From positions 820,501 through 884,500 of the forward strand of contig NC_057013.1 in assembly GCF_000002595.2 (NCBI RefSeq): 64,000 nucleotides of DNA, given 5' to 3'. The position numbers and the translations under genes were made by a program. The stretch is from Chlamydomonas reinhardtii. Lineage: Eukaryota; Chlorophyta; Chlorophyceae; Chlamydomonadales; Chlamydomonadaceae. The notes under the pieces are model-generated. The model did not search any database and was not told the DNA's origin. It was given only the letters and a program-made list of their open reading frames with translations. Positions 24,404 through 50,400 of this stretch are shown here, one piece after another (positions within the stretch are counted from its first letter, which is position 1; every line of letters starts with the position of its first letter).

Positions 24404-26143
24404 GCAGCCGCAGCTTGGCGTCAAACAGGTCACAGGAGCCGTAGCGCTCCTCCACCAGGCCCAGGATCATGTCCTTGTCGGCCTGAGGGTGGAGTTGTAT
24501 GTGTGAATGTGCATTGGAGAAGCAATTTGTGCGTACCGTGTTCTAGGAGTATTGCAAAGGAGTATGAATTTGACACAACGTGTCTAGAAGATGTTAGTCA
24601 GGCAGAGGGCAGGGACTGCAGGTAGAGACAAGACCGCGCAACAGGCACTGTCCCGCCTCATGCTCCTCCGCGCCCCTGCCCCCTTACTTGCAACAACACA
24701 GGCCCCGTATCTACTACATACCTGCTTGAAGCACTCGGCGCTGCGCACCGCAATGGATCCAAACACGTGGTGTCGATCCGCGGGGGCCAGCTGCATGTGG
24801 AAACCGTCGGACCCGTGCACAGACAGCGTGCTGGCCCTGTTTGTTTGCAAGTGTTTTCAGGTGTTTAAGAGAGCGTACCGTATGCACAGGCGAGGCGACG
24901 CACTGGACGGCAGGACTCGGTGCTCTACCATCCCCAACCAATCCCCCACCGTACCGTGTGCCGCCCTCCTCTGCCCATCCTTCCGCCCTCAATCCTTCCC
25001 CGGTACCAGTCTTCCTAAGCAGCCCTCCATCTCACCATTCGAAGATGCACCAGCCGCGGGTGGCGGGGCTGGTCATCTCGCGGTCCAGGACCACCAGCGT
25101 GCCGCCGCCGCAGCCCGCCACAGTGGCGGCGAAGGCGGCGGCGGACACGTCGTGCCGCTGCTGCGGGCTGTCGGCGTGCTGCGTGACCGCCAGGATGTCA
25201 ATCCACACCGCCACGTCGTCGCCGGCGTCCTCCAGGAAGGACAGCACGTAGTCGAACAGCCGGCAGGCGCGGTTCTTCCACTGCAGGGTGATGTGAGTGG
25301 AATGGTGGTTGTGGTTGTGGTTGTGGTTGTGGCGACGTGGATGTGGTTGTACGTCGGTACGCAAGCCACGTGAACTGCTGTTGGTCGCCCTACACCCGCG
25401 CACCCCCTCACACACAGCAGCCACGCGCCCTCGCGCAACAGCTCTTCCCCAGCCAGTATAGGGCGGGGTAACCGACGCGACACGCAACCGACGACAGCAG
25501 ACTCACACCCTTGCCAACCTAAGTGGCAACCCTCCGGCTGCGATGACGTACCGCATGGCTGATGAAGTACATGGGCTGTGCCACATCACCCGGCAGCACC
25601 GGGCCCTCGGGCGGCGGCAGCTCCAGCAGCCGGCAGCGCCGCGCGCGCGTCAGCGGCTGCACCCACAGCGAGTTGACCTCCGCGGTGGACAGGTGCGCGA
25701 AGCGCGGGGCGCCGAAGTGGGCCAGCAGTGCGGCGCGAATGCGGCGCAGGCCCGCCAGCGTGACGCCCATGCGCGAGGTAGCGAGTGGGTCTGGGCGGCG
25801 GGAGGGAAGGGGTTCATGGCGGGGCGTTGGGCAAGGGGTGGAAGTGTGAGAGACACATGGGTTTCCGGCGCTCAGAAGTGCGGAACTGTTTACGGTGTCC
25901 GCTGCCCCCGACCGTGCCCCAACCCGGCCCCCAAAACCACGCGGCCGCTCGCCCCTAAGCTCTGAGGGCCTCACCTTCCAGCGGCTCCCGCAGCTCCGCA
26001 GGCACTGTGGCCATGAGGCCTTGGCCCAGGCGCACCGGGGTCGCGGGCCGCTCGGGCGCCTGGCGCTGCCGCTGGTGTGCAGCCACTCCCGGCCATCGCA
26101 TGAAAGACGGGCACTCCGGGTTTGGCCCTATGTTCGCAGCCAT
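15052..26143 (-). CDS. STAND/NLR-like protein: TIR-like, NACHT, WD40, WW-like, EF-hands, WD40
   Basis: Eighteen exons on the minus strand sum to 6510 nt (2169 aa): 25975-26143, 25552-25790, 25036-25280, 24722-24836, 24402-24482, 22917-23305, 21935-22726, 21573-21678, 20647-21408, 20406-20510, 20088-20252, 19404-19854, 19056-19214, 18614-18792, 17913-18224, 17396-17688, 16727-17134, 15052-16591. Domains by residue: ~131-218 TIR-like (YFISHAWKNR, VAVWIDILAVTQH, TRGWCIFEW); ~285-680 NACHT with Walker A GGAGEGKS (~340), Walker B LILIDALDEAD (~465) and RFMATTRPD; ~710-960 helical, starting VHKTLGEWLL as in NACHT-WD proteins; ~975-1205 WD40; ~1235-1280 WW-like (NWEGRRYLLH); ~1320-1570 EF-hands, with canonical loop DADRSGTLEAEE, then DSNEDRSVTQRE and DLKGDGMVSFDE; ~1630-2169 a second WD40 propeller. 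A cytosolic ATP-switched signalling role is inferred. The start at 26143 is the least certain point; an in-frame Met lies at 26281. Confidence 0.85.
18224..18312. repeat. (TG)n tract abutting a 3' splice site
   Basis: Tract of TG repeats with a few interruptions on the + strand. In the minus-strand NLR-like transcript it reads (CA)n and ends directly in the CAG of the acceptor at 18225. Confidence 0.9.
18481..18550. repeat. (CA)35 microsatellite in the same intron
   Basis: Uninterrupted CA repeat. In the transcript of the NLR-like gene it reads (UG)n and is complementary to the (CA)n tract at the 3' end of the same 389-nt intron. Confidence 0.95.
23498..23575. repeat. (CA)n microsatellite
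   Basis: About 38 CA units in the long intron between NLR-like exons 5 and 6 (24401 to 23306 on the minus strand). Confidence 0.95.
24352..24401. repeat. (CA)n microsatellite starting at a 5' splice site
   Basis: In the minus-strand transcript the intron begins with this tract: exon ...CTGCAG followed directly by GTGTGTGT. Confidence 0.95.
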
Positions 26144-28006
26144 GGTACTGGCTGCACTTCCAGACCGAGCACCCCTCTGAGTTAGAAGTCGGGGCTCAGA
26201 AGAGACCGGCGATTGCTGGCTGCGGGAAACGGTAAGCCGGAGAGGGAAGCTGGGGCGTCCACTGGGACGAGCCCGAGCCAACCCGCCAGGGCACGCGAAG
26301 TTCCCCCTACCCGCAGGGCTTTCACGTTCAATGCAAGTAAGGTCCAGACCGTTGAGTTCGTAACACCAGGTCGCAGTCTAGCCCTAGTCCGATGCCCGCA
26401 TTTTGCATTCCGCACTGGATTAATCAGCTTCCGGCTTGCTTTAATATATTTCCACTACCACAGTTGCAGCAAAAACAAAGCGCGTATGCATAGGTAAAGT
26501 CAACTGGTCAATATGAACGTCCGGTGTTGCTTGTAGCGCCAACTATGTCGTCAAGTCCAAGTGTGTTGTAACTAGTATACTGCAAGAAATAAGCAAGCCT
26601 TCTCCATTTGAGTGAGCTGATTGGCATGGCGCAAGTGCGCAACCGCAACCCGCGTGCCGATGGATCCGACACGGGAGTACCGTGGTGGTCGTGTGATGGG
26701 ACAGGGTTCAGGCAGGTTGGCGAGGTCCCATAGGGTGCAGCTGACGCCCATACCCCAAGCAGACAGCAAACAGTTTGCCGATGGATCCGACACGGGAGTA
26801 CCGTGGTGGTCGTGAAATTCGCGGCTGAGGAAGTACAGGCGCTCGCGCCGTTCGACCTGCGTGAATGAGGCGCCACAGGCTATCCAGGCTACTCTTCTGA
26901 CACTAGCTGACTTAAACTGCCCGAAACTACTGCAGATGCGCCGCGTTTTTGCGGTCCTCCCTGGTCCTCCCACGTGCTCCCCCCGGGACAGTGGCCCACC
27001 AAGTGTTGATTTGCATTTTTACACCCTGTCGGATCTCCCAAAACCAAGTGGGCCTTGCACGCGCGAGTCCGCCTCCCGCCTCACGTCAGAATCGGCTACC
27101 GGCACGCTCTGCTTGACGGTGCACCGGGAAAAACCGCCACGCTGGGCGTGTGCACGCAGCAAGCCGCCTCCGACCATGGACTCTGTTAAGAAAACCGCAT
27201 GCATCGCCGCGCCGGCCTGAAACCCTCCTCCCTTTGTCCGTGCCCGCCCGCCACGCAAGACTCACGGGCCCGCATCATGCCTGCTTGACCCAACTGTTCC
27301 TCGCACCCAGTTACCACCTAACACCGGCCCCAGCCACGAACCCCGGCGCAGGTACACACTGTCTCTGGCCCGCCAAGTCGCGGCTGCTGCCGTCGCTGCT
27401 CCAGCTCGACCCAGCTGCGGCATTTGGCCGGCAGCGCGATAGCGCCATGCGGCCGCTTCCGTGTTAAACAGCCGCGCCCTGATGCCCCCTGTCCGGAGTA
27501 TCTAATCTGTACTAGTGGCAGCTTTTCATAGCCGCCACTCCTCGTAGCTTCCTCATCCAAAGCTCTACGCGAACAATTCCACAAGCCCCCATGCCCGCCA
27601 TGCGGCCGCTTGCGCCGCGGCCGCGGCATAGAATGCTGCCGCCGCATGCTGTCCAAGCTCCGCCTCGCCTTCAACACCACCTGTGCTGCTGCAGTCATCG
27701 CCGCGCCAGCACGCTCCAACGTTGCCGCTCACAGTCACCCAGACTCCACCGCAGCCCACTGCAGCTGCCGCTCCCCGCCCAGGCCTCCGGGAAAATTGGC
27801 CTGCGGGTGTGCAGCCACCGCTGCCGCCGCAAAACATCAGCCGAAGCCGGCTGCGCCCGCCCTGAAGTTAAGAACCAGCGCAGCTCCGCCGCTGACGCAT
27901 CATGCCCGCCGCTGCTGCTTCGCCGCAACCGGCACACGAGCACCTGCTGCCGGGCGCGGTTGCGCGTTGCTCCACACCAGATGGCAAGGAGGCAGTCTGT
28001 GGGCGT
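26144..28006. other. Upstream region of the NLR-like gene and downstream region of L11
   Basis: A 38-bp direct repeat (about 26655-26692 and 26778-26815) is the only clear structure. Open frames on both strands (for example a minus-strand frame at 26572-26973) have no recognised domain. The part next to 28006 is probably L11 3' untranslated sequence. Confidence 0.4.
26655..26815. repeat. Pair of 38-bp direct repeats
   Basis: A unit beginning GCCGATGGATCCGACACGG and ending GTGGTGGTCGTG occurs twice, at about 26655-26692 and 26778-26815, without visible differences. The copies are 123 bp apart. Confidence 0.85.
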
Positions 28007-29740
<1,734 letters not shown>

Positions 29741-32557
29741 ATGGATGAAGATGACGGCTGGACGGTGGTGCGCGGGAAGGGCAAGGCCGCCAAGCGCTCA
29801 CCCCTCAAGCGTGTGCGCGACGAGTGCTGCCCCGGCGGTGAGTGTGGGACCTTCGCCCTACCCTGGTACGACCCCCCCGCCCTCACGGGCGCCATGACCG
29901 CTCCAAATATCACTACCTGAAACCTCCAGTACTGATTCTGCCAATGCGAACAGACGGCGGGCCGTGCACAGCGGCTCCGGCGGACAGCGCTGCAGCCACG
30001 CATGGGCCCAGCCAGGGCAACACCACCGCCGCCGCCGCCGCCCCAGGCTGGCCAGCGCCCGCTGCCGACGGCAACCGGCGGCCCGCCAAGGGCAACCGGC
30101 GGGGCTTCCGGGAGCGTACGCCCGCGGAGCAGTGCGACGCGCTCATAGACGCAGTGAACACGTGCAGGTGTGTGCGCAGTGTATGTGGTGGTGTATGAGG
30201 GGAATGCTCTGTGGGACGTGCACGAAGCTGGGCACGGCAGGGGTTCTGTGCGCGTCTTCAATTTGGTCAGCTCGGGTGGCTGCGGCTCGGTTTTGGGCTG
30301 GGGTGCGGCGCAGGGGAAGCGCACACAGCACGTGGCACTAGCAACCCGCTATTGTTACCCCCCACTCCTTTCTGCCAGGCGTGAGGTGGAGGACAGCCCC
30401 TTTTACATGAGCTTGTTAAAGGTCAGTATGAATCATGAAGGGAGCGGCCGAATCACATTGTCGGGCACGCACGCGTGCGCATCCAACGCCAGCGCGTGGT
30501 GCCCCACATCCCCCGGGTCTCGGCAGTTGCAGCAGCAATCGATGCCACAGGGCCAAATCACTTATCCGCTGCGTACGTTGCTGCTGCAGGTCATGCGTGA
30601 TGCCTCCACAAAGCTGAGCTACCTAGCCACCGGCAGCAGCAGCGGCAGCTGCAGTAGCGGCAGCGGTAGTGGAGGCGGCGACGACGGTTCAGGCGGGGGG
30701 CAAGACGGTGCCATGGAGGGGGTGCACGGCGGGGCGGCGGCGGCGGTGGGGCCGCAGTCGGGGTCGCGCGCGGGCGGCGAGTGGCGGGCTCTGCGGCGGC
30801 TTGTGGTGTACGGGCTGGGCTCACCCCACGAGAGCCGCGTGTCCAGATACCAGGTGCGCTGGGGCTTGGTGCTGCCGGCCGCGGGTATGTCACTCCCACT
30901 GACACAGCGACACAGCAGTGCCAGCAGCTCCCTTGCCTTACACCGTGTCACACACGTCCAAATGCCAATGTACTGCTGCCCAAACCGCTAGCAAACACCT
31001 GTTCCGTCTCCAGCGCTTCTGCCACTGGGGGAGAACATCGCATCATTGTTCGCCTCCCGCACGCCTTGCAGCTGGCGCTGGTGCTGCTGCTACGAGACCA
31101 GGTGCTGCCAGGGCTGCGGCAGCAGCACCCGGCGGCGGAGCCGAGGCCAGTGGGGGCAGAGCCGGGGCTAGCGGGTGCAGGAGCGGGGATGGGGGAAGCG
31201 GAGCCCATGAGCACAGAGGCGCTTGCGGCTGCGGGTGCGGGTGCGGGTGCGGAGGCGGGGGCCGCGGCGGCGCCCGTACAACAGGAGGGTGCCGTACAGC
31301 TGTACGACCCCGCGTTTGATGACGTGGACGTGCTGGCGCTGCGGAAGCTGGGCCTGCAGGTGAGGTTGCGAGGGAGGCTGCCCCGCGCTTTGCCGCGCAG
31401 CATGCAGCCATGCATATGGGGAAGCTGGGTTCGCAGCCGCATGCTCGTAGTCACGCATGTTACCGGTGTGCACGAACACGATTCGGGTCGATGGGGGGTG
31501 GTAGATACCGGCCCAAACTAAACCGGACCCAAGGCAAGGGTGGCGGACATAAACGGCTCGTCCGGTCCTCATCCCGGATCCGCTGGCCGCAGGTGATTGC
31601 TGTTAACGAGGGCGGCGCGCGGCGCGTGTCGGAGCCCACCTTCTTCTACCTGCCCCACTGCGAGGGAGTGCTGTGTGACGCATTGCTCGGAGCCAACTGG
31701 AGTCCACCGGTGGGTGACAGCAATGGCGGCAGCAATGGCGGAGGTGGCGGCGGCGGCCTGCCGTCGGTGGTCATCCTGGGAAACAGCTTCCGCACGTATC
31801 AGGACAGGTGTGCTTGAGTTTGGGTGGGGGCGTTGCCGTATTGGGACCTGCAGTTTGAGGCCTGCTACTCCGAGCACGTCACTTCCGGGTCTTGGGGCCA
31901 CAGTTTGGGGCTTGAGTTCGCACGTGCGGAGCGAAGTGACAATGCAGTCGCGCCCTGAGCTGTCACGGCTTTTCGCCGCTCCCACATACCGCGGGCCGTG
32001 TGACTGATGTGCGGTTGCCTGCACGTCGGCGCGGCAGGTGGGAGCTGCACGCAGCCGGCGGCGGCGGCGGCGCCAGGGCGGGCAGGGGCGAGGGCAAGCC
32101 CGTGCGGCCCAGCCGCATCATCCGCAGCTGCGAGCTAGGTGAGCCGGGTTTGAAGCGCGTTGTGGCGGGGCTCGTGGCGGTGCTGGTAACAGAGGGAGGG
32201 ACGGAGGGAGGGACATTCTGTGGCCGCAGGGGTTGTGGCATCGTTTGCCTAAGAGTGACCTTGAAGGCATGCTATCCCGTCGTCTAACAGTGTACCTACC
32301 AAAGTCCCTTCTGAACTCCGTGAATGACAACCAACTGATCCGCTCGCTCGGCAGGCGCGGTGGTGGAGCTGCGCACTCCCGACCTGCGCTTCCCCGCGCC
32401 CTCCGCCTTCAACGACATGTCGCTGCACCTGTTCCCGCCCGGAGAGGCCCTGCAGCACCTGCTGGCACCCACACAGGAGGCGGCGCAGCAGCCGGAGCAG
32501 CAGCAGCAGCAGCAGCAGCCGGGGGCGCAGGGCGACGGTGTGCAGGGGATGGAGTAG
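29741..32557 (+). CDS. SRR1: SRR1-domain protein (SENSITIVITY TO RED LIGHT REDUCED 1 family)
   Basis: Exons: 29741-29837, 29954-30167, 30379-30421, 30590-30853, 31072-31359, 31593-31807, 32038-32138, 32355-32557; 474 aa, phases consistent. The start MDEDDGWTVVRGKGKAAKR and then RRLVVYGLGSPHESRVSRYQ, LALVLLLRDQVLP, VQLYDPAFDDVDVLALRKLG, SVVILGNSFRTYQDR and FNDMSLHLFPP match SRR1 proteins in order. In Arabidopsis SRR1 acts in phytochrome B and circadian signalling; a wider role in heme regulation has been proposed for animal and yeast relatives. Its biochemical function is not settled. Inserts rich in Ser/Gly and Ala lengthen the protein, and the C-terminus has a run of seven Gln. A TGTAA motif near 32693 is a likely poly(A) signal. 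Confidence 0.88.
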
Positions 32558-33545
32558 GAATGGGGCGGCGTTGGCTGCGACAGGAAGGCGCAACGGCGGT
32601 CAGGGGACCTTGGCGTGCTGACCTGGAGCGTTGGTGATGGTCAGTGATCTCGTGAAGAAGGCACTGATATTGTGCGGATTTAGGAGGTAGGATGTAAAGC
32701 CACAGCTGTGTGAGCGATGCCGGTGAAAGGCGATGTGCTAGCGTGGTGGTCAGAGCGTAGGTGTGTCAGGACACGACACTGCTCCATCAGTCGAGCACCT
32801 CAGCACCTCGGCTGCGTGTATTCGCATGCGATGTATGGGGGCAGCACGCATGCAAGTTGAAGACTTGTGTTTAGATGGAAGCCCCAAATGCGGCTGGGGG
32901 GCGGGGGTGGGGGCATGCGGTACTGGGGGACCGACAGCGTTCGGACCGGCGTCATCGCACATCGATGGAAGTGCAGACACACGTACTTGAGCATAACGAG
33001 TCCCTATGCACCTTTATTTACCTGCAAATTCGCGACCAGGAAACCAAAGCGATACCGATTGGCTACTTGTCCCCGTTTGCCAGGTCCCACGATGGATTTA
33101 CCTGTATTAGCTGTTGCTGGTAGTCGCTTGGCAGCATCAAGCCTGTCAAATTGCGGATGCCTGGCGGTACACAGGTGCGCGCTGCAATCAATGCGCGACT
33201 GGTCCGGTGCGCTCGCGATTGAGCTAGGTCTAGACGTGTAATTCCACCCCAAGCTCAGTTGCTACGCACGTATATGTCGCAAACAGGCAAGGGGCGCTGC
33301 TTCAGGGCTTGGCGTCGTGGAGCGGTTTGGGCCACCCCGCCTCCTCAAGCTCCCAGCCCACCTCTTGCGACGCTGCTAGCGCGGGGAGCTCGGGGCGGCC
33401 CCGCGCGCACCCCAGTCAAACAACACATGCAGCTCTTGAAGGCCAGGATAGCACCAGCACGCAGCTACAGCAGCTCCTGCGCCGCTGCTGCCCCGCGTCG
33501 CACCTACCCTCCACCTCTTCCGCCCCCACCTCTCCATCTGCCACC
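32558..33545. other. Intergenic region SRR1 / COQ3
   Basis: Starts with SRR1 3' untranslated sequence (TGTAA near 32693). The remainder should hold the COQ3 promoter and leader. A frame open from 33309 runs into COQ3 but has no conserved residues before 33546. No other feature was seen. Confidence 0.45.
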
Positions 33546-36128
<2,583 letters not shown>

Positions 36129-36253
36129 AGCGTGTGTAGTGGCGCGTGTGGCATAGGAATAAGGCATCGCAGGGAGAGGGGACGAGAGCTTGACAAATTT
36201 GCGGACGCAAAGCCGCTCGGTTTCGGGGCTGAAAGTTCAACCAAGTAGCTCTG

Positions 36254-36910
36254 TTGAGGTATGCGGCAATAGCGGCCGAAAGGTGGACGCGCTGCTCTGG
36301 TCGTCAGGTGAGGCGCTGCTTGATTGTACACTGGCCACTGGTGGAGTTTGCGGCGGCGCACGCGGCGGGCAGCCTTGCAGCTTTGCGCTGTGGGGTCGCG
36401 GCGCGGCGCGGCTACAGCCACTGGGTGCTGCGGCTTCTGGCGGATGAGAACGCTGGCTTGGTGACCGCGCTGACGGCCGCCGGTGTGACAGGCCGGGCCG
36501 CGGCGGCGTTCAAGACGGCGTGTGGCTGGGGCGACAGCTGGCGCAGTGACCTGGAGGCGATGCTGCGTCACGAGCCGGTGATGTTGGCCCTGGCTGCCCA
36601 CGCGCCGGAGCAGCTGGGAGAGTACGGTACAGCGTGGAGGCGTGTCGGGGGGGGGGCTCAAGGTGTTGAGGCTGCTGCTGGCTCATGAGGGCTCTATATG
36701 GCAGCGGTGGCGACGGCCCGTGCGATGCCGTAGCTGGTGGAGGCGGTGCGGAAGGCACGTGTGTACGGGGGCGCGCACGGGGCAGCAGTGCTGGCGGCGC
36801 TGAGGGGGCACGGCGCGTCTGTGGGTGCGTTGAGGGGGTGCCTTAATTGCCTCCACAGATCGACGGCTTTGCTGGGTGCGGAGGAAGGTGGGGCCCGTTC
36901 GTTCGCTCAA
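36254..36910 (+). other. Coding-like stretch of unknown identity downstream of COQ3
   Basis: An open frame at 36254-36688 reads like real algal protein (HWPLVEFAAAHAAG, GYSHWVLRLLADENAG, RSDLEAMLRHEPVM), and a second piece follows near 36735-36885. No family is recognised. There is no complete gene model, and a TGTAA near 36914 could serve either this piece or COQ3. It may be a decayed gene, a small unrecognised gene or part of a long COQ3 3' region. Confidence 0.3.
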
Positions 36911-37379
36911 ACGCTGTAAATCTACTTGATATGCTTGCTTTCATGCGTGCCGTCTTATTTGCTGACCCGAGCCCTGAAACATAGCCGTAGACTTGCAGCA
37001 AGGCGCCGCTGGGGAACTACAAATGTTAAAAGTGCACCTCGCCCACCGCGGGCAAGCGGCCGGACTGCCGCATGCATGTGCCACAGGTATTCCTCGCACG
37101 CGGGACAAACGGCCGGGCTCGAAATACGGAAACTGGTTCCAACGAATACTGCCGCGCCAGCGCTGCTCCACGGTGACAGGCTCTTTATGACGGCTCGCCG
37201 TCTGCTGTGTCTTTGAAGCACATTTACGACGTACAGAAGTCATACTGCGCAAAGCCATGGCTTGCTTTTCGGGCAACCTCGCGAAAGTCAATTGTCCATG
37301 GACGTGCGAAGGCACTTCTCGCTCCGCCCGAATTTTCCCTGCCACGAATTTTCCCTGCCACAACAAAACGAAGCCCGCC

Positions 37380-37424
<45 letters not shown>

Positions 37425-37622
37425 CAGGTCTGCATGGCCGGTAGGGTGGAGGGTTTGCTCCCAAAAATGGTGGTCACAAGGGCCAGCGACACCAGCAGAT
37501 ACTGTCAACCGGCCAACACACCCGGCCAACACAACAAGATTAGCTAGCTAATCGGCCTGCATCGTGATAGCACCAATAAACCGTATATTCACACACAGAC
37601 CAACTCCCAACTCCCAAGTCCC
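36911..37622. other. Region before the Ku80 stop, no gene seen
   Basis: Lies between the coding-like stretch and the stop of the minus-strand Ku80 gene. It contains a (GT)n tract at about 37382-37424. Probably Ku80 3' untranslated sequence in part. Confidence 0.45.
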
Positions 37623-47481
<9,859 letters not shown>

Positions 47482-50400
47482 ATGGCGCCGACGTCTTTCC
47501 GCTTACTCGTCCTGGCGCTTGCAATTGACGTGACAGTAGGAGGACGGCTACAGAAGTTGGAGCGAAGAAGTCTTCAAGACGGTGCGCTGAACGAATACAC
47601 GCCAGCTAACGCTATTGTTGCCATTTGCGAGGAAGTCGGTCACACAGTCAACCCTTTGTCACGGTGTTGCAGGGACGCTACGGCTTGTGCCCGATGCATA
47701 CCAGGGTCGCGTTGAGGTGCTATACAACGGCGTGTGGGGCACAATATGTGGTAAGACGAAAACGCCATTGAGGAATGCCGAACTGGACGACACCGGCAAG
47801 CTTCTCTCACCCTCACCGCGCAGACAGTGGTTTCTCCGACCGGACGGCAAATGTTATCTGCCGGCAGCTTGGGTACGCAGGAGGCCGCGCACATTGGGGT
47901 GCCTGGTGGGGCGAGGGCAGCGGGCCGATACAGGTGACGAACCTGCAGTGTAAAGGCACCGAGTCCGACATCCAGGAGTGCTCTTCAAGCCCATGGGGAG
48001 CTGAGTCCGGCTGCAGCCACGCCGACGACGCCGGTGTGGTCTGTTTCGGTAAGTGGTCACTTAGTCCAGCCGGTCAGGCGTGTCGTCCATGCTACAGCGG
48101 TTGCCACACGCGTAACCGGGCGGTTGGGTTGCTCGCTCATACGCCCCTCCACCCGTCATTCCTGGGTCCAGCCATAAACCAGCTTCGTGGTCTGTAGGTT
48201 GATAGACATGCTTGGGCATGCGTTTCATTTGGGGCCAAGCATGCGGATGAGCGCTCTGGATCACGCCACCTGATTAGGCACGTCACTCCTGGTTCGCACC
48301 TAGTGCGCTGCATTGTATGTGCACACGTGCACATACCCTTTCCTTATCCTCTGAGGGCCAACCCTCCTTTGGTGTTCTTGCTACGCAGACGAGCAGCCCG
48401 TTCGCCTCGCGGACGGCACAGCTCCGGGCACAGGGCGGCTGGAGGTGCTATCCATGGACGGGATCTGGGGAAGCGTGTGCGGTGAGGCTCTGGGGGTGGT
48501 GGTTTGGGGATATGCGGGGAGGCACGCCACGCAATGTGGATGTTCCTGATATGGCTTGGGCAAATTCTTTGGGCACTCAAACCGTGAAACGACTTGCAAC
48601 CTTGCCAGCACGACTGGTTTCGTCTGACGCGCGTCCTTCTCGTTGAATGGTGCACCAGAGCTGGGCTGGCGGCCGGAGAACACGTACAAGGCCTGCACGT
48701 GAGTGGCGTGGCTGTTGATCATACGGTATTGGGGGTGGGTGGGAGGGATGGGGGGATGCCAGCCTGGCTGGCATAAGAGCTGGCGCGTAGGCGGGCAGGT
48801 GCACACCACTCACGGTGGGCGGGCAGGCCAATCGGTTCGCCAGTTGGCGCTTCGGCACCGTACACACTGGGCGACGCACAGGCGGGCTCCTGCAATGCAA
48901 CAAAAGCAGATGCCGCTGCAACCACGAGGCCTGGAATGGGGTCGGCTATGCCCTGCTGAATTTTGCATCAAAAGCGGACTGCAACCACTGCGGCTCCCAC
49001 CACGCAGGCAGCTGGGCTTCCCTGACAATTTGGACGTGGCGGTGCTCGTGGGCGGCAGCGCCTTTGGCAGCGGCGACCTGCGGGTGGCTATGGGTGAGCA
49101 ACGCATCGCGACTGCGAAGTGCACGGGGCCTGGTAGACCCGCTGCGTGGTGCAGCGGGCTGATTCTGAGTTTAGGGCCCCAGAAGCTTCTCCGTGTAGCG
49201 CACGCCGTTCTCCGCTGAACTGCCCAACTGTACCCGACCCCCATCCCCACCCAACACACACCAGCGGACGTGGCCTGCTCCGGCTTGGAGCGCTACTTCG
49301 CGGCCTGCTCCTTCGCGGGCTGGGGTGTCAGCGGCGGCTGCGACCCGGAGACACAGACCGTGGGCCTGGACTGCTTAGGTGCGTGGCGGGAGGCGCTGGA
49401 GTGGCTGAGCTGTAGTAGTGTGGGGCGTTGGCCGTTTGCTGGCTGCCGTCGGGTGAAGCGCATGACAAGGTCGATACGGCCGAGTCAACGCTCTGTGTCA
49501 GCAATGCACTTGTTGCAAGCTCATGCACTTCGTTTATATGTTTGTGGCTTAAGGTGGATCGCATATCCGAACGCCGCAGGCACCCTTGGACACTCACCCG
49601 GACCTGACCAAAACCAGCCGCCGGAGGCAGCGGAGGCCTCGCCGCCGGACCTGCCGCCGCCTTCGCCCTCAGCGCCGCCGATGGAGGGTGACGCGCCGCC
49701 GCCGCGGCGCCCGCCCTTTAACCCTGCGGGCGATGGCGCCGCGCCACCGCCTGGCAACGAGCCCATCGGTGCCGACATGCCGCCCCCGCCACTCGCACCC
49801 CCTCCCAACCGACCGCCCTTGTCACCCGACACACCCGCCGCCGCCCCGCCTCCCGACAACGCGCCGGACGAATGGTCTCCCCCTTCCGACAGCCCGCCTG
49901 ACTCGCCCCCGAACCACGAGCCGGACCCCGGCACCGACTGGTCCCCGCCGCCGCCGCCCTACGTCATTCCCGCGCCCGTGCCTGATCCCTCGCCACCCCC
50001 GTACTACGGCAGCTCCTACCCCCCGCCCTCGCCGCCGCCACCCCCGTACTACGGCAGCTCCTACCCCCCGCCCTCGCCGCCGCCGCCCCCGTACTACGGC
50101 AATGGCGTGCCACCACCGTACTACACGACATCTCCGCCGGCGCCCGTGTACGGACCGCCGTACGGCAGTGCCCCGCCACCGTACTACAACCACACGCACA
50201 AGCCTCCCGCAGGTCGGTAAACACGGTTCCCCTCAGCTCACGCCCAGCGGTATGATGACGGAGGGCTTCGAACAGCAGGCGCCCGTGTACACGCTAAATG
50301 GTTTATGTGCGTCGAGTCGTTTCCAACCCTGATGCGATTCCGGTTCGCCCCTCAGGCTACCCGCCGCCCGGCGGTCAGTCCGGCCACCAGGCGCCCCCAT

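Noticed and set aside
33309-33545. Upstream Met of COQ3 as the true start
   Set aside because: The added 79 residues are low-complexity, and the Met at 33546 begins a clear mitochondrial presequence.
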